Assembly (NCBI RefSeq): GCF_020880815.1
Contig: NZ_JAJITD010000015.1
Coordinates: 109,116 to 173,115, forward strand
Length of the DNA: 64,000 nt
Reading direction: 5' to 3'
Source of the DNA: Paraburkholderia sejongensis
GTDB lineage: Bacteria > Pseudomonadota > Gammaproteobacteria > Burkholderiales > Burkholderiaceae
This document shows, one piece after another, positions 9,017-17,976 of this stretch. The notes under the pieces were generated by a model. It saw only the letters and a program-made list of their open reading frames with translations, ran no database searches and was not told the DNA's origin. The position numbers and the translations under genes were made by a program. Numbering within the stretch: position 1 is the first letter of the stretch; every line of letters begins with the position of its first letter.

Positions 9017-9037
9017 TAAATCAACCAAAGTGATTTA
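9017..9037. promoter_or_regulatory. Predicted operator for the frc operon
   Basis: TAAATCA, a 7-base spacer and TGATTTA form a 21-bp inverted repeat in an AT-rich patch about 160 bases upstream of frcB. Its position and A/T-rich arms fit a ROK (NagC/XylR-like) site, making the ROK gene at the end of the operon its likely partner. Confidence 0.5.
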
Positions 9038-9197
9038 AGCAGTGCAAGCGCGCCGCCAGCCTCACCTGCAAACCGGCGGTCGACGCAAACCAGCAGATCG
9101 GCGGCAAACCGTTTCCAGCTTTCCCGGCTTTTCAGTCCAGCTTCAGTACCAAGCAGTCCAGAACATCAATCGATCATCGTCATCGGAGGAGCGTCCC

Positions 9198-10202
9198 ATG
9201 AATCTGAATTCCCGCAGGCATCGTGTCGCCGGCAAAGTCGTGTCGGTGTGCGTCGCGGCGTCCGCGCTGTGGTGCGCGAGCGCGACCCGGGCGGCCGATC
9301 AGCCCGTCGTCGGCCTGATCACCAAGACCGACACCAATCCGTTCTTCGTGAAAATGCGCCAGGGCGCGGAAGCCGAGGCGTCGAAAGACGGCGCGAAGCT
9401 GATGACGGCCGCCGGCAAATTCGACGGCGACAACGCGAGCCAGGTCACCGCGATCGAAAACATGATGACGGCCGGCGCGAAAGCGATCCTGATCACGCCG
9501 AGCGACACCAAGGCGATCGTGCCGAGCATCAAGAAAGCGCGCTCGGCCGGCGTGATGGTGGTCGCGCTCGACACGCCGACCGACCCGCAGGACGCGACCG
9601 ACGCGCTGTTCGCGACCGACAACTTCAAGGCCGGCGTGCTGATCGGCAAATACGCGAAGGCCGCTTTGAACGGCAAGCCGGCGAAGATCGCGACGCTCGA
9701 TCTCGCGCCCGGCGTATCGGTCGGCGTGCTGCGCCATAACGGCTTTCTCGAAGGCTTCGGCGTGAAGGAAGGCGATGCGTCGATCGTCTGCAGCCAGGAC
9801 ACTCGCGGGGATCAGGCGAAGGGCCAGACGGCGATGGAAAACTGCCTGCAGAAAGCGCCCGACATCAACGTCGTCTACACGATCAACGAACCGGCGGCCG
9901 CCGGCGCGTATCGCGCGCTGAAGGCGGCCGGCAAGGACAAGAGCGTGATGATAGTCTCGATCGACGGCGGCTGCGAAGGCGTGCGCAACGTGAAGGCCGG
10001 CGCGATCGCGGCGACCTCGCAACAGTACCCGCTGAAGATGGCCGCGCTCGGCGTGAATGCCGGCGTCGACTATGCGAAGAACGGCAAGAAGGTCTCCGGC
10101 TACAAGGACACCGGCGTCACGCTGATCACGGATAAACCGATGTCCGGCCTGGACAGCAAGGACACGAAGTTCGGCCTCGACAACTGCTGGGGCAACAAGT
10201 AA
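9198..10202 (+). CDS. frcB: Fructose-type ABC transporter, periplasmic binding protein
   Basis: 334 residues from the ATG at 9198, which has GGAGGA 7 bases upstream. A Sec signal peptide (hydrophobic VVSVCVAASALWCASA, then TRAADQ) precedes a type I sugar-binding fold of the RbsB/FrcB family (VVGLITKTDTNPFFVKM, ITPSDTKAIVP, TINEPAAAGAYRAL, VSIDGGCEGV). It binds a sugar in the periplasm and delivers it to FrcC. The order binding protein, permease, single-domain ATPase and ROK regulator matches rhizobial frcBCA. Fructose, possibly also ribose or mannose, is inferred from that match. Confidence 0.88.
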   Translation: MNLNSRRHRVAGKVVSVCVAASALWCASATRAADQPVVGLITKTDTNPFFVKMRQGAEAEASKDGAKLMTAAGKFDGDNASQVTAIENMMTAGAKAILITPSDTKAIVPSIKKARSAGVMVVALDTPTDPQDATDALFATDNFKAGVLIGKYAKAALNGKPAKIATLDLAPGVSVGVLRHNGFLEGFGVKEGDASIVCSQDTRGDQAKGQTAMENCLQKAPDINVVYTINEPAAAGAYRALKAAGKDKSVMIVSIDGGCEGVRNVKAGAIAATSQQYPLKMAALGVNAGVDYAKNGKKVSGYKDTGVTLITDKPMSGLDSKDTKFGLDNCWGNK

Positions 10203-10299
10203 CGCGCATCGCACGGCGGCCCGCCGCACCGGGCCGCCATCGGAATTGCCGCGTGACCGCCACCCTGAAGGTCACGCTCATGTATTGAGGACTGCCATC

Positions 10300-11289
10300 A
10301 TGTCGACTCCCTCCGCGCCCGCCGGTCGCCCGCGCCCCTCCTTCACCGAACACCTGCCGTCGCTGTCCGAAGCCGGACCGCTGATCGCGCTGGCCGCCGC
10401 CTGTGGGTTCTTCATCTCGCAGAGCGACCGCTTCCTGTCGTTCCAGAATCTGTCGCTGATCCTGCAACAGACGATGGTCGTCGCGGTCATCGCGATCGGC
10501 CAGACGCTGATCGTGCTGACCGGCGGCATCGATCTGTCCTGCGGGATGGTGATGGCGTTCGGCTCGATCATCATGACCAAGTTCGCGGTCGTGATGGGCG
10601 TGCCGCCGCTTCTCGCGATTCTGTGCGGGATCGGCGCCAGCACGTTGTTCGGTCTGCTCAACGGTCTGCTGATCACGCGCATCAAGCTGCCCGCCTTTAT
10701 CGTCACACTCGGCACGCTGAACATCGCGTTCGCGCTGACGCAGATCTACTCGAACGCGGAAAGCGTGTCGAACCTGCCCGATGCGATCATGTTTCTCGGC
10801 AGCACGTTCCGGATCGGGCCGGCGGAGGTCACCTACGGCACCGTGCTGACGCTGCTGATGTATCTGGGCACGTGGTTCGTACTGCGCGACACCGTGCCCG
10901 GCCGGCACCTGTATGCGCTCGGCAACAACCCGGAAGCCGCGCGATTGATGGGCCTGTCGTCGACGAAAATCCTGCTGACCGTCTACACGCTGGCCGGCGC
11001 GATCTACGGCATTGCCGCGCTGCTGTCGGTGTCGCGCACCGGCGTCGGCGATCCGCAGGCGGGGCAAACCGAAAACCTCGACAGCATCACCGCGGTCGTG
11101 CTCGGCGGCACCAGCCTGTTCGGCGGGCGCGGCTCGATTGTGGGCACGCTGCTGGGCGCGCTGATCGTCGGCGTGTTCCGCAACGGCCTGACGCTGATCG
11201 GCGTTTCTTCGGTCTACCAGGTTTTGATCACCGGCATGCTCGTGATTCTCGCGGTCGCCGCCGACAAACTTTCGCACCGCGGCCGTTGA
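10300..11289 (+). CDS. frcC: Fructose-type ABC transporter permease
   Basis: A 329-residue inner-membrane permease of the RbsC/FrcC family, from the ATG at 10300 with TTGAGGA upstream. About eight to ten hydrophobic helices are visible. Conserved segments include VIAIGQTLIVLTGGIDLSCG, LLITRIKLPAFIVTLGT, YALGNNPEAARLMGLS (the ATPase coupling loop) and LGGTSLFGGRGSIVGTLLG. It lies between frcB (97-base gap) and frcA (20-base gap). Confidence 0.9.
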   Translation: MSTPSAPAGRPRPSFTEHLPSLSEAGPLIALAAACGFFISQSDRFLSFQNLSLILQQTMVVAVIAIGQTLIVLTGGIDLSCGMVMAFGSIIMTKFAVVMGVPPLLAILCGIGASTLFGLLNGLLITRIKLPAFIVTLGTLNIAFALTQIYSNAESVSNLPDAIMFLGSTFRIGPAEVTYGTVLTLLMYLGTWFVLRDTVPGRHLYALGNNPEAARLMGLSSTKILLTVYTLAGAIYGIAALLSVSRTGVGDPQAGQTENLDSITAVVLGGTSLFGGRGSIVGTLLGALIVGVFRNGLTLIGVSSVYQVLITGMLVILAVAADKLSHRGR

Positions 11290-11309
11290 GCCTGAACAGG
11301 AGCCCTGTG

Positions 11310-12110
11310 ATGTCGACTCTCACCCCAACCTCTTCTGCCGTGATGCCGGTCCTGCAGGCTCGCGGCCTCGTCAAACGCTACGGCAACGTGACCGCGCTCG
11401 ACGGCTGCGACTTCGAAGTGCTGCCCGGCGAAATCCTCGCGGTGATCGGCGACAACGGCGCCGGCAAATCGTCGCTGATCAAGGCGCTGTCCGGCGCGAC
11501 CGTGCCCGACGAAGGCGAGATTCTGCTCGACGGCAAGCCAGTCAAATTCCGCAGCCCGCTCGACGCCCGCGCGCACGGCATCGAAACCGTCTACCAGGAA
11601 CTCGCGGTCGCGCCTGCAATGAGCATCGCCGAAAACCTGTTCCTCGCCCGCGAATTATTGAAACCGGGCTGGCGCGGCTCGCTGTTCAAGATGATCGACA
11701 AGCGCCGGATGCTCGAAGAAGCCACCTCGGCAATGAAGGATTTGCAGATCGGCATCCGCTCGATGCGCCAGGCGGTCGAAACGCTGTCGGGCGGCCAGCG
11801 CCAAGGCGTCGCGGTCGCCCGCAGCGCGGCGTTCGCGCGGCACGTGGTGATTCTCGACGAGCCGACCGCCGCGCTCGGCGTGAAAGAAGGCAATATGGTG
11901 CTGGAGCTGATCCGGCGCGTGCGCGATCGCGGGCTGCCGGTAATCCTGATCAGCCACAACATGCCGCACGTGTTCGAGGTCGCGGACCGCATTCACATCC
12001 AGCGGCTCGGCCGGCGCGCGGCGCTCGTCAACGCGAAGGACGTGCATATGTCGGACGCGGTCGCGATCATGACCGGTGCGAAGCAAGCCGACGTGAAGGC
12101 GATCGCCTGA
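11310..12110 (+). CDS. frcA: Fructose-type ABC transporter ATPase (single NBD)
   Basis: 266 residues from the ATG at 11310, preceded by CAGGAG. Unlike RbsA it has one nucleotide-binding domain, as in rhizobial FrcA. Walker A is GDNGAGKSS at residues 47-55, the signature LSGGQRQGVAVAR, Walker B VVILDEPTAALG and the H-loop SHNMPHVFEVADR. The C-terminus (MSDAVAIMTGAK) is characteristic of FrcA. An in-frame extension upstream would overlap frcC and is rejected. Confidence 0.92.
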   Translation: MSTLTPTSSAVMPVLQARGLVKRYGNVTALDGCDFEVLPGEILAVIGDNGAGKSSLIKALSGATVPDEGEILLDGKPVKFRSPLDARAHGIETVYQELAVAPAMSIAENLFLARELLKPGWRGSLFKMIDKRRMLEEATSAMKDLQIGIRSMRQAVETLSGGQRQGVAVARSAAFARHVVILDEPTAALGVKEGNMVLELIRRVRDRGLPVILISHNMPHVFEVADRIHIQRLGRRAALVNAKDVHMSDAVAIMTGAKQADVKAIA

Positions 12111-12153
12111 GCCGCCGCCGCACCCACCGAGCCGCCGAACAGACCTCCCGACG

Positions 12154-13395
12154 ATGGATACGACCAGCACCGCAAGCCGCAACCGCCGCCCCGCCAGACG
12201 CCCGGTCGGCTCGAACCAGGTCGGCATGCGCCAGTTCAACGAGCGCATCGTGCTGCAAACGATCCGCCTGCACGGACCGCTGCCGAAGGCCGACGTGAGC
12301 CGCCTCACGCGTCTGTCGATGCAGACGGTGTCGATGATCGTCGACCGTCTGATCGACGACGACCTGCTCGAAAAGCAGGCGCGGGTGCGCGGCCGGATCG
12401 GCCAGCCGTCGGTGCCGATCGCGTTGCGCGGCGACGGCGCGTACACGATCGGCATCAAGGTCGGCCGGCGCAGTCTCGACGTGCTGGCGCTGGATTTCGC
12501 CGGCCGCGTGGTATGCCGCGACGTGTTCGAGTACGCGTATCCCGATCCGCGCGCGCTGTTTCCCGCGCTCGAAAGCCGGCTCGCGCGCGTGCACCAGACG
12601 CTCGGCGCGAAGTCCGGCAAGGTGGTCGGCGTCGGCGTCGCGGCGCCGCTGTGGCTCGGCGGCTGGCGCGATTTTCTCGGCGCGCCGCCCGATGCGCTCG
12701 ACGCGTGGCACGAGATCGATCTGCGCGCGCGCATCGCGACGATGACCGGGCTGCCGGTCGAATTCGCGAAGGACACCACCGCCGCGTGCGCGGCCGAACT
12801 CGTGATGGGCCAGGGCCGCGGGATTCACAACTTTCTGTATCTGTTCGTCGGCACGTTTATCGGCGGCGGCCTCGTGATCGATGGCCGTTTGCATGGCGGC
12901 CCGCACGACAATGCCGGCGCGGTCGGCTCGATTCCGCTGCGCGAAGGCGGCGCGCGCAAGCCGGCGCGACAACTACTGCATGCGGCGTCGGGCTTCGTGC
13001 TCGAAAAGCTGTTCAGCGATGCCGGCGCGCCGCCGGCCGCCGCGCACGATCATCGCGCGCTGTCGGCCGAGTTGTGGCGGCATACCGAACAGTGGCTCGA
13101 CAGCGCGTGTCCGGCGATCGCGAGCGCGCTGACCAATGCGGCCGCGTTGCTCGATCTGGAGGCGGTCGTGATCGACGGCGAACTCGACCGGCAATTGCTG
13201 CGCGAAATCATTCGCCGTACTGAACGCGTGCTCGATCATTTCGAATGGGAAGGGATGGTGCGGCCGCAACTGCTCGAAGGCGCGATCGGCGCCGACGCAA
13301 GAGCGCTGGGCGGCGCGATCCTGCCGCTATACGCGCATTTCGCGCCGGTACACGAGCTGTTTCTGAAGCCGGCGACGGAGGCCGGTTTTGAATAA
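12154..13395 (+). CDS. ROK family transcriptional regulator
   Basis: 413 residues: an N-terminal winged helix-turn-helix (residues about 28-85, VLQTIRLHGPLPKADVSRLTRLSMQTVS) joined to a ROK sugar-kinase-like domain (VGVGVAAPLWLGG, LYLFVGTFIGGGLVIDG). The zinc-binding CxCGxxGC motif usual in ROK proteins is absent: GAVGSIPL is followed directly by REGGARKPARQL. It starts 44 bases after frcA with no clear Shine-Dalgarno, so it may be translationally coupled. It is probably a sugar-responsive repressor of frcBCA. Confidence 0.88.
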   Translation: MDTTSTASRNRRPARRPVGSNQVGMRQFNERIVLQTIRLHGPLPKADVSRLTRLSMQTVSMIVDRLIDDDLLEKQARVRGRIGQPSVPIALRGDGAYTIGIKVGRRSLDVLALDFAGRVVCRDVFEYAYPDPRALFPALESRLARVHQTLGAKSGKVVGVGVAAPLWLGGWRDFLGAPPDALDAWHEIDLRARIATMTGLPVEFAKDTTAACAAELVMGQGRGIHNFLYLFVGTFIGGGLVIDGRLHGGPHDNAGAVGSIPLREGGARKPARQLLHAASGFVLEKLFSDAGAPPAAAHDHRALSAELWRHTEQWLDSACPAIASALTNAAALLDLEAVVIDGELDRQLLREIIRRTERVLDHFEWEGMVRPQLLEGAIGADARALGGAILPLYAHFAPVHELFLKPATEAGFE

Positions 13396-13412
13396 CGATG
13401 CGCTGACCCCGA

Positions 13413-16400
13413 CTACTGCCCCGCCACCTTAACGGCGGTCACAGCAGGAGCAGCAGGAGCAGCCGGAATCGCGGCAGAAACCACTGCCGGAGCCGGCGCC
13501 ACCGCCACGGTCTTCGCAACCGGTCGATCGAGCAATGGCTGCAACGCCGGCGCCATCGACTTCAGCAACTGCACCGCCAACGCACTCGTGAACTCGTAAT
13601 GCGACGCATACGGCTCGTGCACCCACGCGGTCAGCGTGCCGTAGAAGCGATCGCCGAGCGCGAATACGAAGGTCGCACTGCGATTGACCTTACGCGATTC
13701 GATCAGCCGCGCGCCCTTCGCATACACGTTCAGACGCTGATCGCCGGTGCCGGTCTTGCCGTACACGTCGAGCGTCTGCCCGTTCGGAAACGTGAGGCCC
13801 TGCGCAAGGCGCCGCGCGGTGCCGCCCGTTACCACGTCGCGCAACAGCATCCGCACCGTGCCGGCGATTTCCGGCGACAACTGCTGTTGCGGCGCGACCG
13901 CCGCGCGCCGGAAATGCGTTTCGTACGGCGTGTCTTTCGCGAAGTCGATTTGCGTCAGCGTGTCGGTCGGCACCTTGTTGCCGTCGTTCGCGATCACCCC
14001 GATCAGTTGCGCGAGTGCCGCGGGCCGGTCGCCGGACGCCCCGATCGCCGCCGCATACGACGGCGTCAGATTCGCGAACGGATAGCCGAGCGCCTGCCAC
14101 GATTTGCCGATCGCGTCGTACGCACGCAGCTCGACCATCCGTTTGATGCGGCGATCCTGAGTCGCGTGATAGCGGGTCTTGAACAGCCATGAATACGTGG
14201 ACAGCCGCACGTCGTGGCTCGCGGTTTCGATCTGCGCGAGCGTCGCGTCGGGATGCGAGCGCAGATAGTTGAGCGTCCACAGTTCGAGCGGATGCACGCT
14301 CGAGATATAGCCGCGATCGTTCAGATTGAAGCGGTCGATCCCGTACTTGTCGTACAGGTTCGCGAGATCTTCGTCGTCGAGCATCGCGGCGGCCGGCGTA
14401 TTCTTCAGCGCCGCGCGCATCAGTTTGTTGAACCAGGCATTCGACTCGTCCGGCGCGACGCTGCGCAGCACGGTCGCGACTTTCGGCGGCGACTTGCGCA
14501 CGCCGAGGAGCAGCAGCGTGATCGCCTGATCCGGCGTCTTGCCGTGGTACTTGGTGTAAAAGCGCTTCAGATACACGCGGCTTTCCTGATCGGCGAAACG
14601 CGTCAGATACATCTTGCGGGTCGCCGGGTCGTTGAGCCATTGCGCGGACGGGCCGGTGGTCTGCACCATCTCGTAGTGGACGATGTCGCGCATCAGCCGC
14701 ACGAACACCAGGTTTACCGAGTGCTGGAACGCGCGATGCACGGTCAGGATGCGGCTGTTGTCGTCGGACTCGAAGTTCGTGAAGGTCTGCGCGCCGCCGC
14801 CCGTATAAAAGGTTTCGCCCGGGCTCGCCGAGTATTTGCGCTCGACCGCCGCGTCGAGCATCGACTGCAGCGAGCGGTCGCGCGTGTGCAGCAGATAGGT
14901 GATCGCCCACCGCGTCAGCTGATCGTTGAGGTCGGGCTTGAGCGCCTTCAGCTCGGCATCGCTCATCGCGCCGTAACGCGTATGCAGGTCGGTGACGATT
15001 TGCAGATACGTGACGACGGTGCGCAGTTTCGCGGTCGAACCGAGGTTCAGACGCGCGCCCGAATTGATATCGAACGGCTGGTTCACGCTGTCGGTCTGCA
15101 CCCGCACGAGGTTCGCGTCGCCGTGCCGCTCGAACAGCGTGAAGCTGTACGCGATATGCGACGGATCGTCGGAGCCGCGCAGCATCTCGAAGCCGACGAG
15201 GCCCGCGGCTTTCGCACCATCGCGCGTCGCGGCGGCGGCGAGCCGCTCGGACACCGCCTGTTGCACCGAGTTGTTCAACGTGCCCTGCGCCTCTACGTCG
15301 AGACGATCGAGTTCGTAGAAGCTGCGCAGGCCGAGCGCGTTCAGCAGATGCGAGCGCATCGACGTGACCGCCTTGCGCGACACGAACGATTCGGGATCCT
15401 GCACACGCTTGCCCGCATGATGCAGTTGCACTTGCGCGGCCAGCGCGGCGTCGCGCAACTGCGCGGAGATCACGCCGCCGCTCGCGAGCAGGCGCAGATA
15501 GCTGTCGGTAAGCCGCTCCAGTTCCGGATAGCCGCGCCGCAAGAAAAACGATGGTGCACGCTGCGCGATCATCAGCGACAGCACCTCGCGAAACGCCCGC
15601 CCCTGCTCCGGCAGATTCGCGTCGCTCGACGCCGCGTTCAGCAGCCGGTTGGTTTCGCGAAAGTCGCGCCCGTACCATGCGGACAGCCCGTCGCCGATGC
15701 CGTTGATTTCGCCGACGCCGGGCTGCGCGGCGAGCGGCACCGAGTTCAGATACCGGACGACGATCTGCTGGCGGGCGGGCAGCGTTTGCGCGCCATCCAG
15801 ATACGCGCGCACCGACGCCGACGCGATCTGCCGCAATTTCTCCGGCGGCGTCGCAGTGCGGCCGCCGCTCGAATGACGGAATTTCTCGATCTGCGTGGCC
15901 AGCGTGCTGCCGCCCGGCGTCTGCTGATGGTGGTTGAAGATGCGCAAGCCCTGATCGGCGAGCGCGCGGCTGAAGCGGCCCCAGTCGATCGCCGGGTTGC
16001 GGTTCGGCTGGTTCGGATCGAGCAGATAGCGATCCTCAATAAATAGCAGCGAGTTCACGATCACGGGAGGAATCGCGTCGAAGTTTGCATAGGCGCGACC
16101 CGGATACTGCGCGCTAAATAGCGGCGCGCCGGTGCCGTCGAAGAGTTGCAGGCCGGCGGTGTCTTTTTCCTGGTACGGCAGGAACAGGCCGTTATCGGCC
16201 AGCGACAGCATCCGCGCGGAATCGCGCGCCTGCGAACTGACCTCGAAACCGCGTTGCAGCAGACGCTGCTGGAATTGCGGCAATAGCGCGTAGCCGAGCC
16301 GCGTATCGTACGGGCCTTTATCGGCGGGTGGGAAACGGATCGAAGAACTGGGACCGTCGGCGACCGAGTACGCGACGTCGCGAGTCAGTTCGGAAAGGTA

Positions 16401-16565
16401 GCGGGCTTGCAGCCGCGAGGTGTCGATTTCGATCTGCGCGAGGCGCGCGACGAGCGCGATGCCGATCAGAAAAAAAACGGCCAGCCCCCATTTGAGCCAA
16501 CGCCAACTGCGCACCGGCACGGTACCGTTTGCGCGAAGCGGAAACCGAAGCGGTGGCCGATTCAT
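13413..16565 (-). CDS. Bifunctional class A penicillin-binding protein
   Basis: A 1050-residue peptidoglycan synthase. One membrane anchor near residues 25-42 is followed by a GT51 glycosyltransferase domain, with catalytic Glu177 in FIEDRY and GGSTLATQ at 219-226. The transpeptidase domain has the serine motif STAK (Ser510, Lys513), SVN at 616-618 and KTGTGD further on. The tail is Ala/Pro-rich and disordered. It polymerises and cross-links glycan strands on the periplasmic side. The large insert between GT51 and transpeptidase domains, and a length above the usual 750-850, place it in the long PBP1-like branch of Burkholderiales. It lies alone between the frc operon and a LysR gene. Confidence 0.9.
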   Translation of the reverse strand: MNRPPLRFPLRANGTVPVRSWRWLKWGLAVFFLIGIALVARLAQIEIDTSRLQARYLSELTRDVAYSVADGPSSSIRFPPADKGPYDTRLGYALLPQFQQRLLQRGFEVSSQARDSARMLSLADNGLFLPYQEKDTAGLQLFDGTGAPLFSAQYPGRAYANFDAIPPVIVNSLLFIEDRYLLDPNQPNRNPAIDWGRFSRALADQGLRIFNHHQQTPGGSTLATQIEKFRHSSGGRTATPPEKLRQIASASVRAYLDGAQTLPARQQIVVRYLNSVPLAAQPGVGEINGIGDGLSAWYGRDFRETNRLLNAASSDANLPEQGRAFREVLSLMIAQRAPSFFLRRGYPELERLTDSYLRLLASGGVISAQLRDAALAAQVQLHHAGKRVQDPESFVSRKAVTSMRSHLLNALGLRSFYELDRLDVEAQGTLNNSVQQAVSERLAAAATRDGAKAAGLVGFEMLRGSDDPSHIAYSFTLFERHGDANLVRVQTDSVNQPFDINSGARLNLGSTAKLRTVVTYLQIVTDLHTRYGAMSDAELKALKPDLNDQLTRWAITYLLHTRDRSLQSMLDAAVERKYSASPGETFYTGGGAQTFTNFESDDNSRILTVHRAFQHSVNLVFVRLMRDIVHYEMVQTTGPSAQWLNDPATRKMYLTRFADQESRVYLKRFYTKYHGKTPDQAITLLLLGVRKSPPKVATVLRSVAPDESNAWFNKLMRAALKNTPAAAMLDDEDLANLYDKYGIDRFNLNDRGYISSVHPLELWTLNYLRSHPDATLAQIETASHDVRLSTYSWLFKTRYHATQDRRIKRMVELRAYDAIGKSWQALGYPFANLTPSYAAAIGASGDRPAALAQLIGVIANDGNKVPTDTLTQIDFAKDTPYETHFRRAAVAPQQQLSPEIAGTVRMLLRDVVTGGTARRLAQGLTFPNGQTLDVYGKTGTGDQRLNVYAKGARLIESRKVNRSATFVFALGDRFYGTLTAWVHEPYASHYEFTSALAVQLLKSMAPALQPLLDRPVAKTVAVAPAPAVVSAAIPAAPAAPAVTAVKVAGQ

Positions 16566-16751
16566 GGCTGCTCTCCCCGAGCTGTCGCCAGGCTATCGAC
16601 CCTGGCTCACTGCATTTAAACCAGTGTAGCTCGGAAAAAGACCGGGTCTTCGGTTCGTATTTACCCGACAGTGTCGCCGCTACAACACTCATCGAAGGCC
16701 GATGACAAACCGCGAACAGGCGTGAGATATTGGACGTCTTTTGGGTCACGC

Positions 16752-16777
16752 AAAACCGCCGCCAACGGCGGTTTTTT
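16752..16777. terminator. Intrinsic terminator of the GbpR-like gene
   Basis: Ten-bp arms (AAAACCGCCG) with a CCAA loop. T-runs occur on both strands, so it can act in either direction. It lies 47 bases after the LysR stop at 16824 and upstream of the PBP start. Confidence 0.8.
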
Positions 16778-16823
16778 CGTTTCCGGCGCCGGCGTCGCGG
16801 TGGCAGCCGTTGCGTAGCGATCC

Positions 16824-17780
16824 TTACGTTTTCGTTTGCTGCTGCGTTTGCTGCTGCGTTTGCGCGCGCAACAGCGCGATAAACCGTTCGGCCGGCGGCG
16901 ACAGTACCCCGCCTTTGCGTGTGACGACGCCGAACGTCTGCGACGGCGATTTCAGGCTGACCGGCACGACGCGCAGCATTTTGTGCCGCACGAACGGTCC
17001 GGCAATCGCGCTCGGCAATAGCGACACCAGTTCCGCGCTGCTTTGCAGCAACGCGACGGTGACGAACGTCGACGCGGTCGAGATCGGATTGCCGGGCATC
17101 GCGAGGCCGGCCAGATCCATCTCGCGTTCGAGCAAGGCGTGCAGCGGCATATGTGACGGATACATGACCCAGCGATGTCCGGCCAACTCGCGCAGCGTCA
17201 TCTCGCGGCGCGGCAGCGGCGGGTGTTGGTAGCCGACCACCACTGATAAAGGCTCGTCGCCGAGCTGCCGGTACTGATACTTCGACGGCTCGGCCGCGAC
17301 CGCCGCTCGGCCCACCACCAGATCGAGCCGGCCGTCGTCGAGTTGCGCAAGCATCCGCGCGCTGGTGTCCTCGACCACCTCGATCGACAGATCCGGCTGC
17401 GCCGCATGCAGTTGATTCAGCGCGGGCACCACGCAGTCCGGAATCGCGCCCATGATCGCGCCGACCGCGAGCCGGCCGCCGCGCCCCGAGCGAATCTCGG
17501 CGACGTCCTGGCACAGCGCGGTCAGGTCGGTCGTGACGACCCGCGCGTAGCGGATCACGCAGTGGCCGAGCTGGTTTGGAATCATCCCGCTTTTCGAACG
17601 CTCGAACAGCGGCGCTTCGAGCATCGATTCGAGTTCCTGCAACGCCTTGCTCGCGGCCGACTGCGTCATCGCCATCACGCCGGCGGCTTTGTGCAGCGAC
17701 TTGTGGTCGTCGAGCGCGATCAGCAGATTGAGCTGCTTCATGCGCAGCTTCGAGAGCAGGACGTTCAGCGTGTCTTTCAT
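16824..17780 (-). CDS. gbpR: LysR family regulator, GbpR-like
   Basis: 318 residues from the ATG at 17780; a further in-frame start at 17849 adds only a Pro-rich stretch and is not used. The N-terminal helix-turn-helix (MKQLNLLIALDDHKSLHKAAGVMAMTQ is the key region, residues 14-40) matches the GbpR/GalR branch that controls sugar-binding-protein and pentose/galactose genes. The effector domain contains VGAIMGAIPDCVVP and WVMYPSHMPLH. The C-terminus ends in a Gln-rich repeat (TQQQTQQQT). It is divergent from araD with a 196-base shared region, so it is the likely regulator of araD. Confidence 0.85.
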   Translation of the reverse strand: MKDTLNVLLSKLRMKQLNLLIALDDHKSLHKAAGVMAMTQSAASKALQELESMLEAPLFERSKSGMIPNQLGHCVIRYARVVTTDLTALCQDVAEIRSGRGGRLAVGAIMGAIPDCVVPALNQLHAAQPDLSIEVVEDTSARMLAQLDDGRLDLVVGRAAVAAEPSKYQYRQLGDEPLSVVVGYQHPPLPRREMTLRELAGHRWVMYPSHMPLHALLEREMDLAGLAMPGNPISTASTFVTVALLQSSAELVSLLPSAIAGPFVRHKMLRVVPVSLKSPSQTFGVVTRKGGVLSPPAERFIALLRAQTQQQTQQQTKT

Positions 17781-17976
17781 CGGATGGAGCGGTGGCGGGC
17801 GCGGGTCAGGCGGGGGTGAGTCGCAAAAGCGATCGCAGGATGGAAACAATTCAATATACCTGCGAGGCGCGCAGTCGTATAGTCGGCGGCACGCACTTTC
17901 AATGGGTGCGCGCTTCGCTCAAGCGAAGCGAACACACCCGATCCATTCAAATACATCGCCGGAGACGACAAGCGCC

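Larger units (their letters stand above)
8648..9197. other. Intergenic region between reductase cluster and frc operon
   Basis: 550 bases without a credible gene. It holds a perfect hairpin (8728-8762) after the reductase cluster and an inverted repeat (9017-9037) that is the best operator candidate for the frc operon. A GGAGGA Shine-Dalgarno at 9185-9190 precedes frcB. Confidence 0.6.

Noticed and set aside
10623..11309. An N-terminal extension of frcA overlapping frcC
   Set aside because: The added sequence is an out-of-frame reading of frcC; the ATG at 11310 has its own ribosome site.
13690..15678. A long alternative-frame open reading frame within the penicillin-binding protein gene
   Set aside because: It is Arg-rich and lacks motifs; the PBP frame has GGST, STAK, SVN and KTG.
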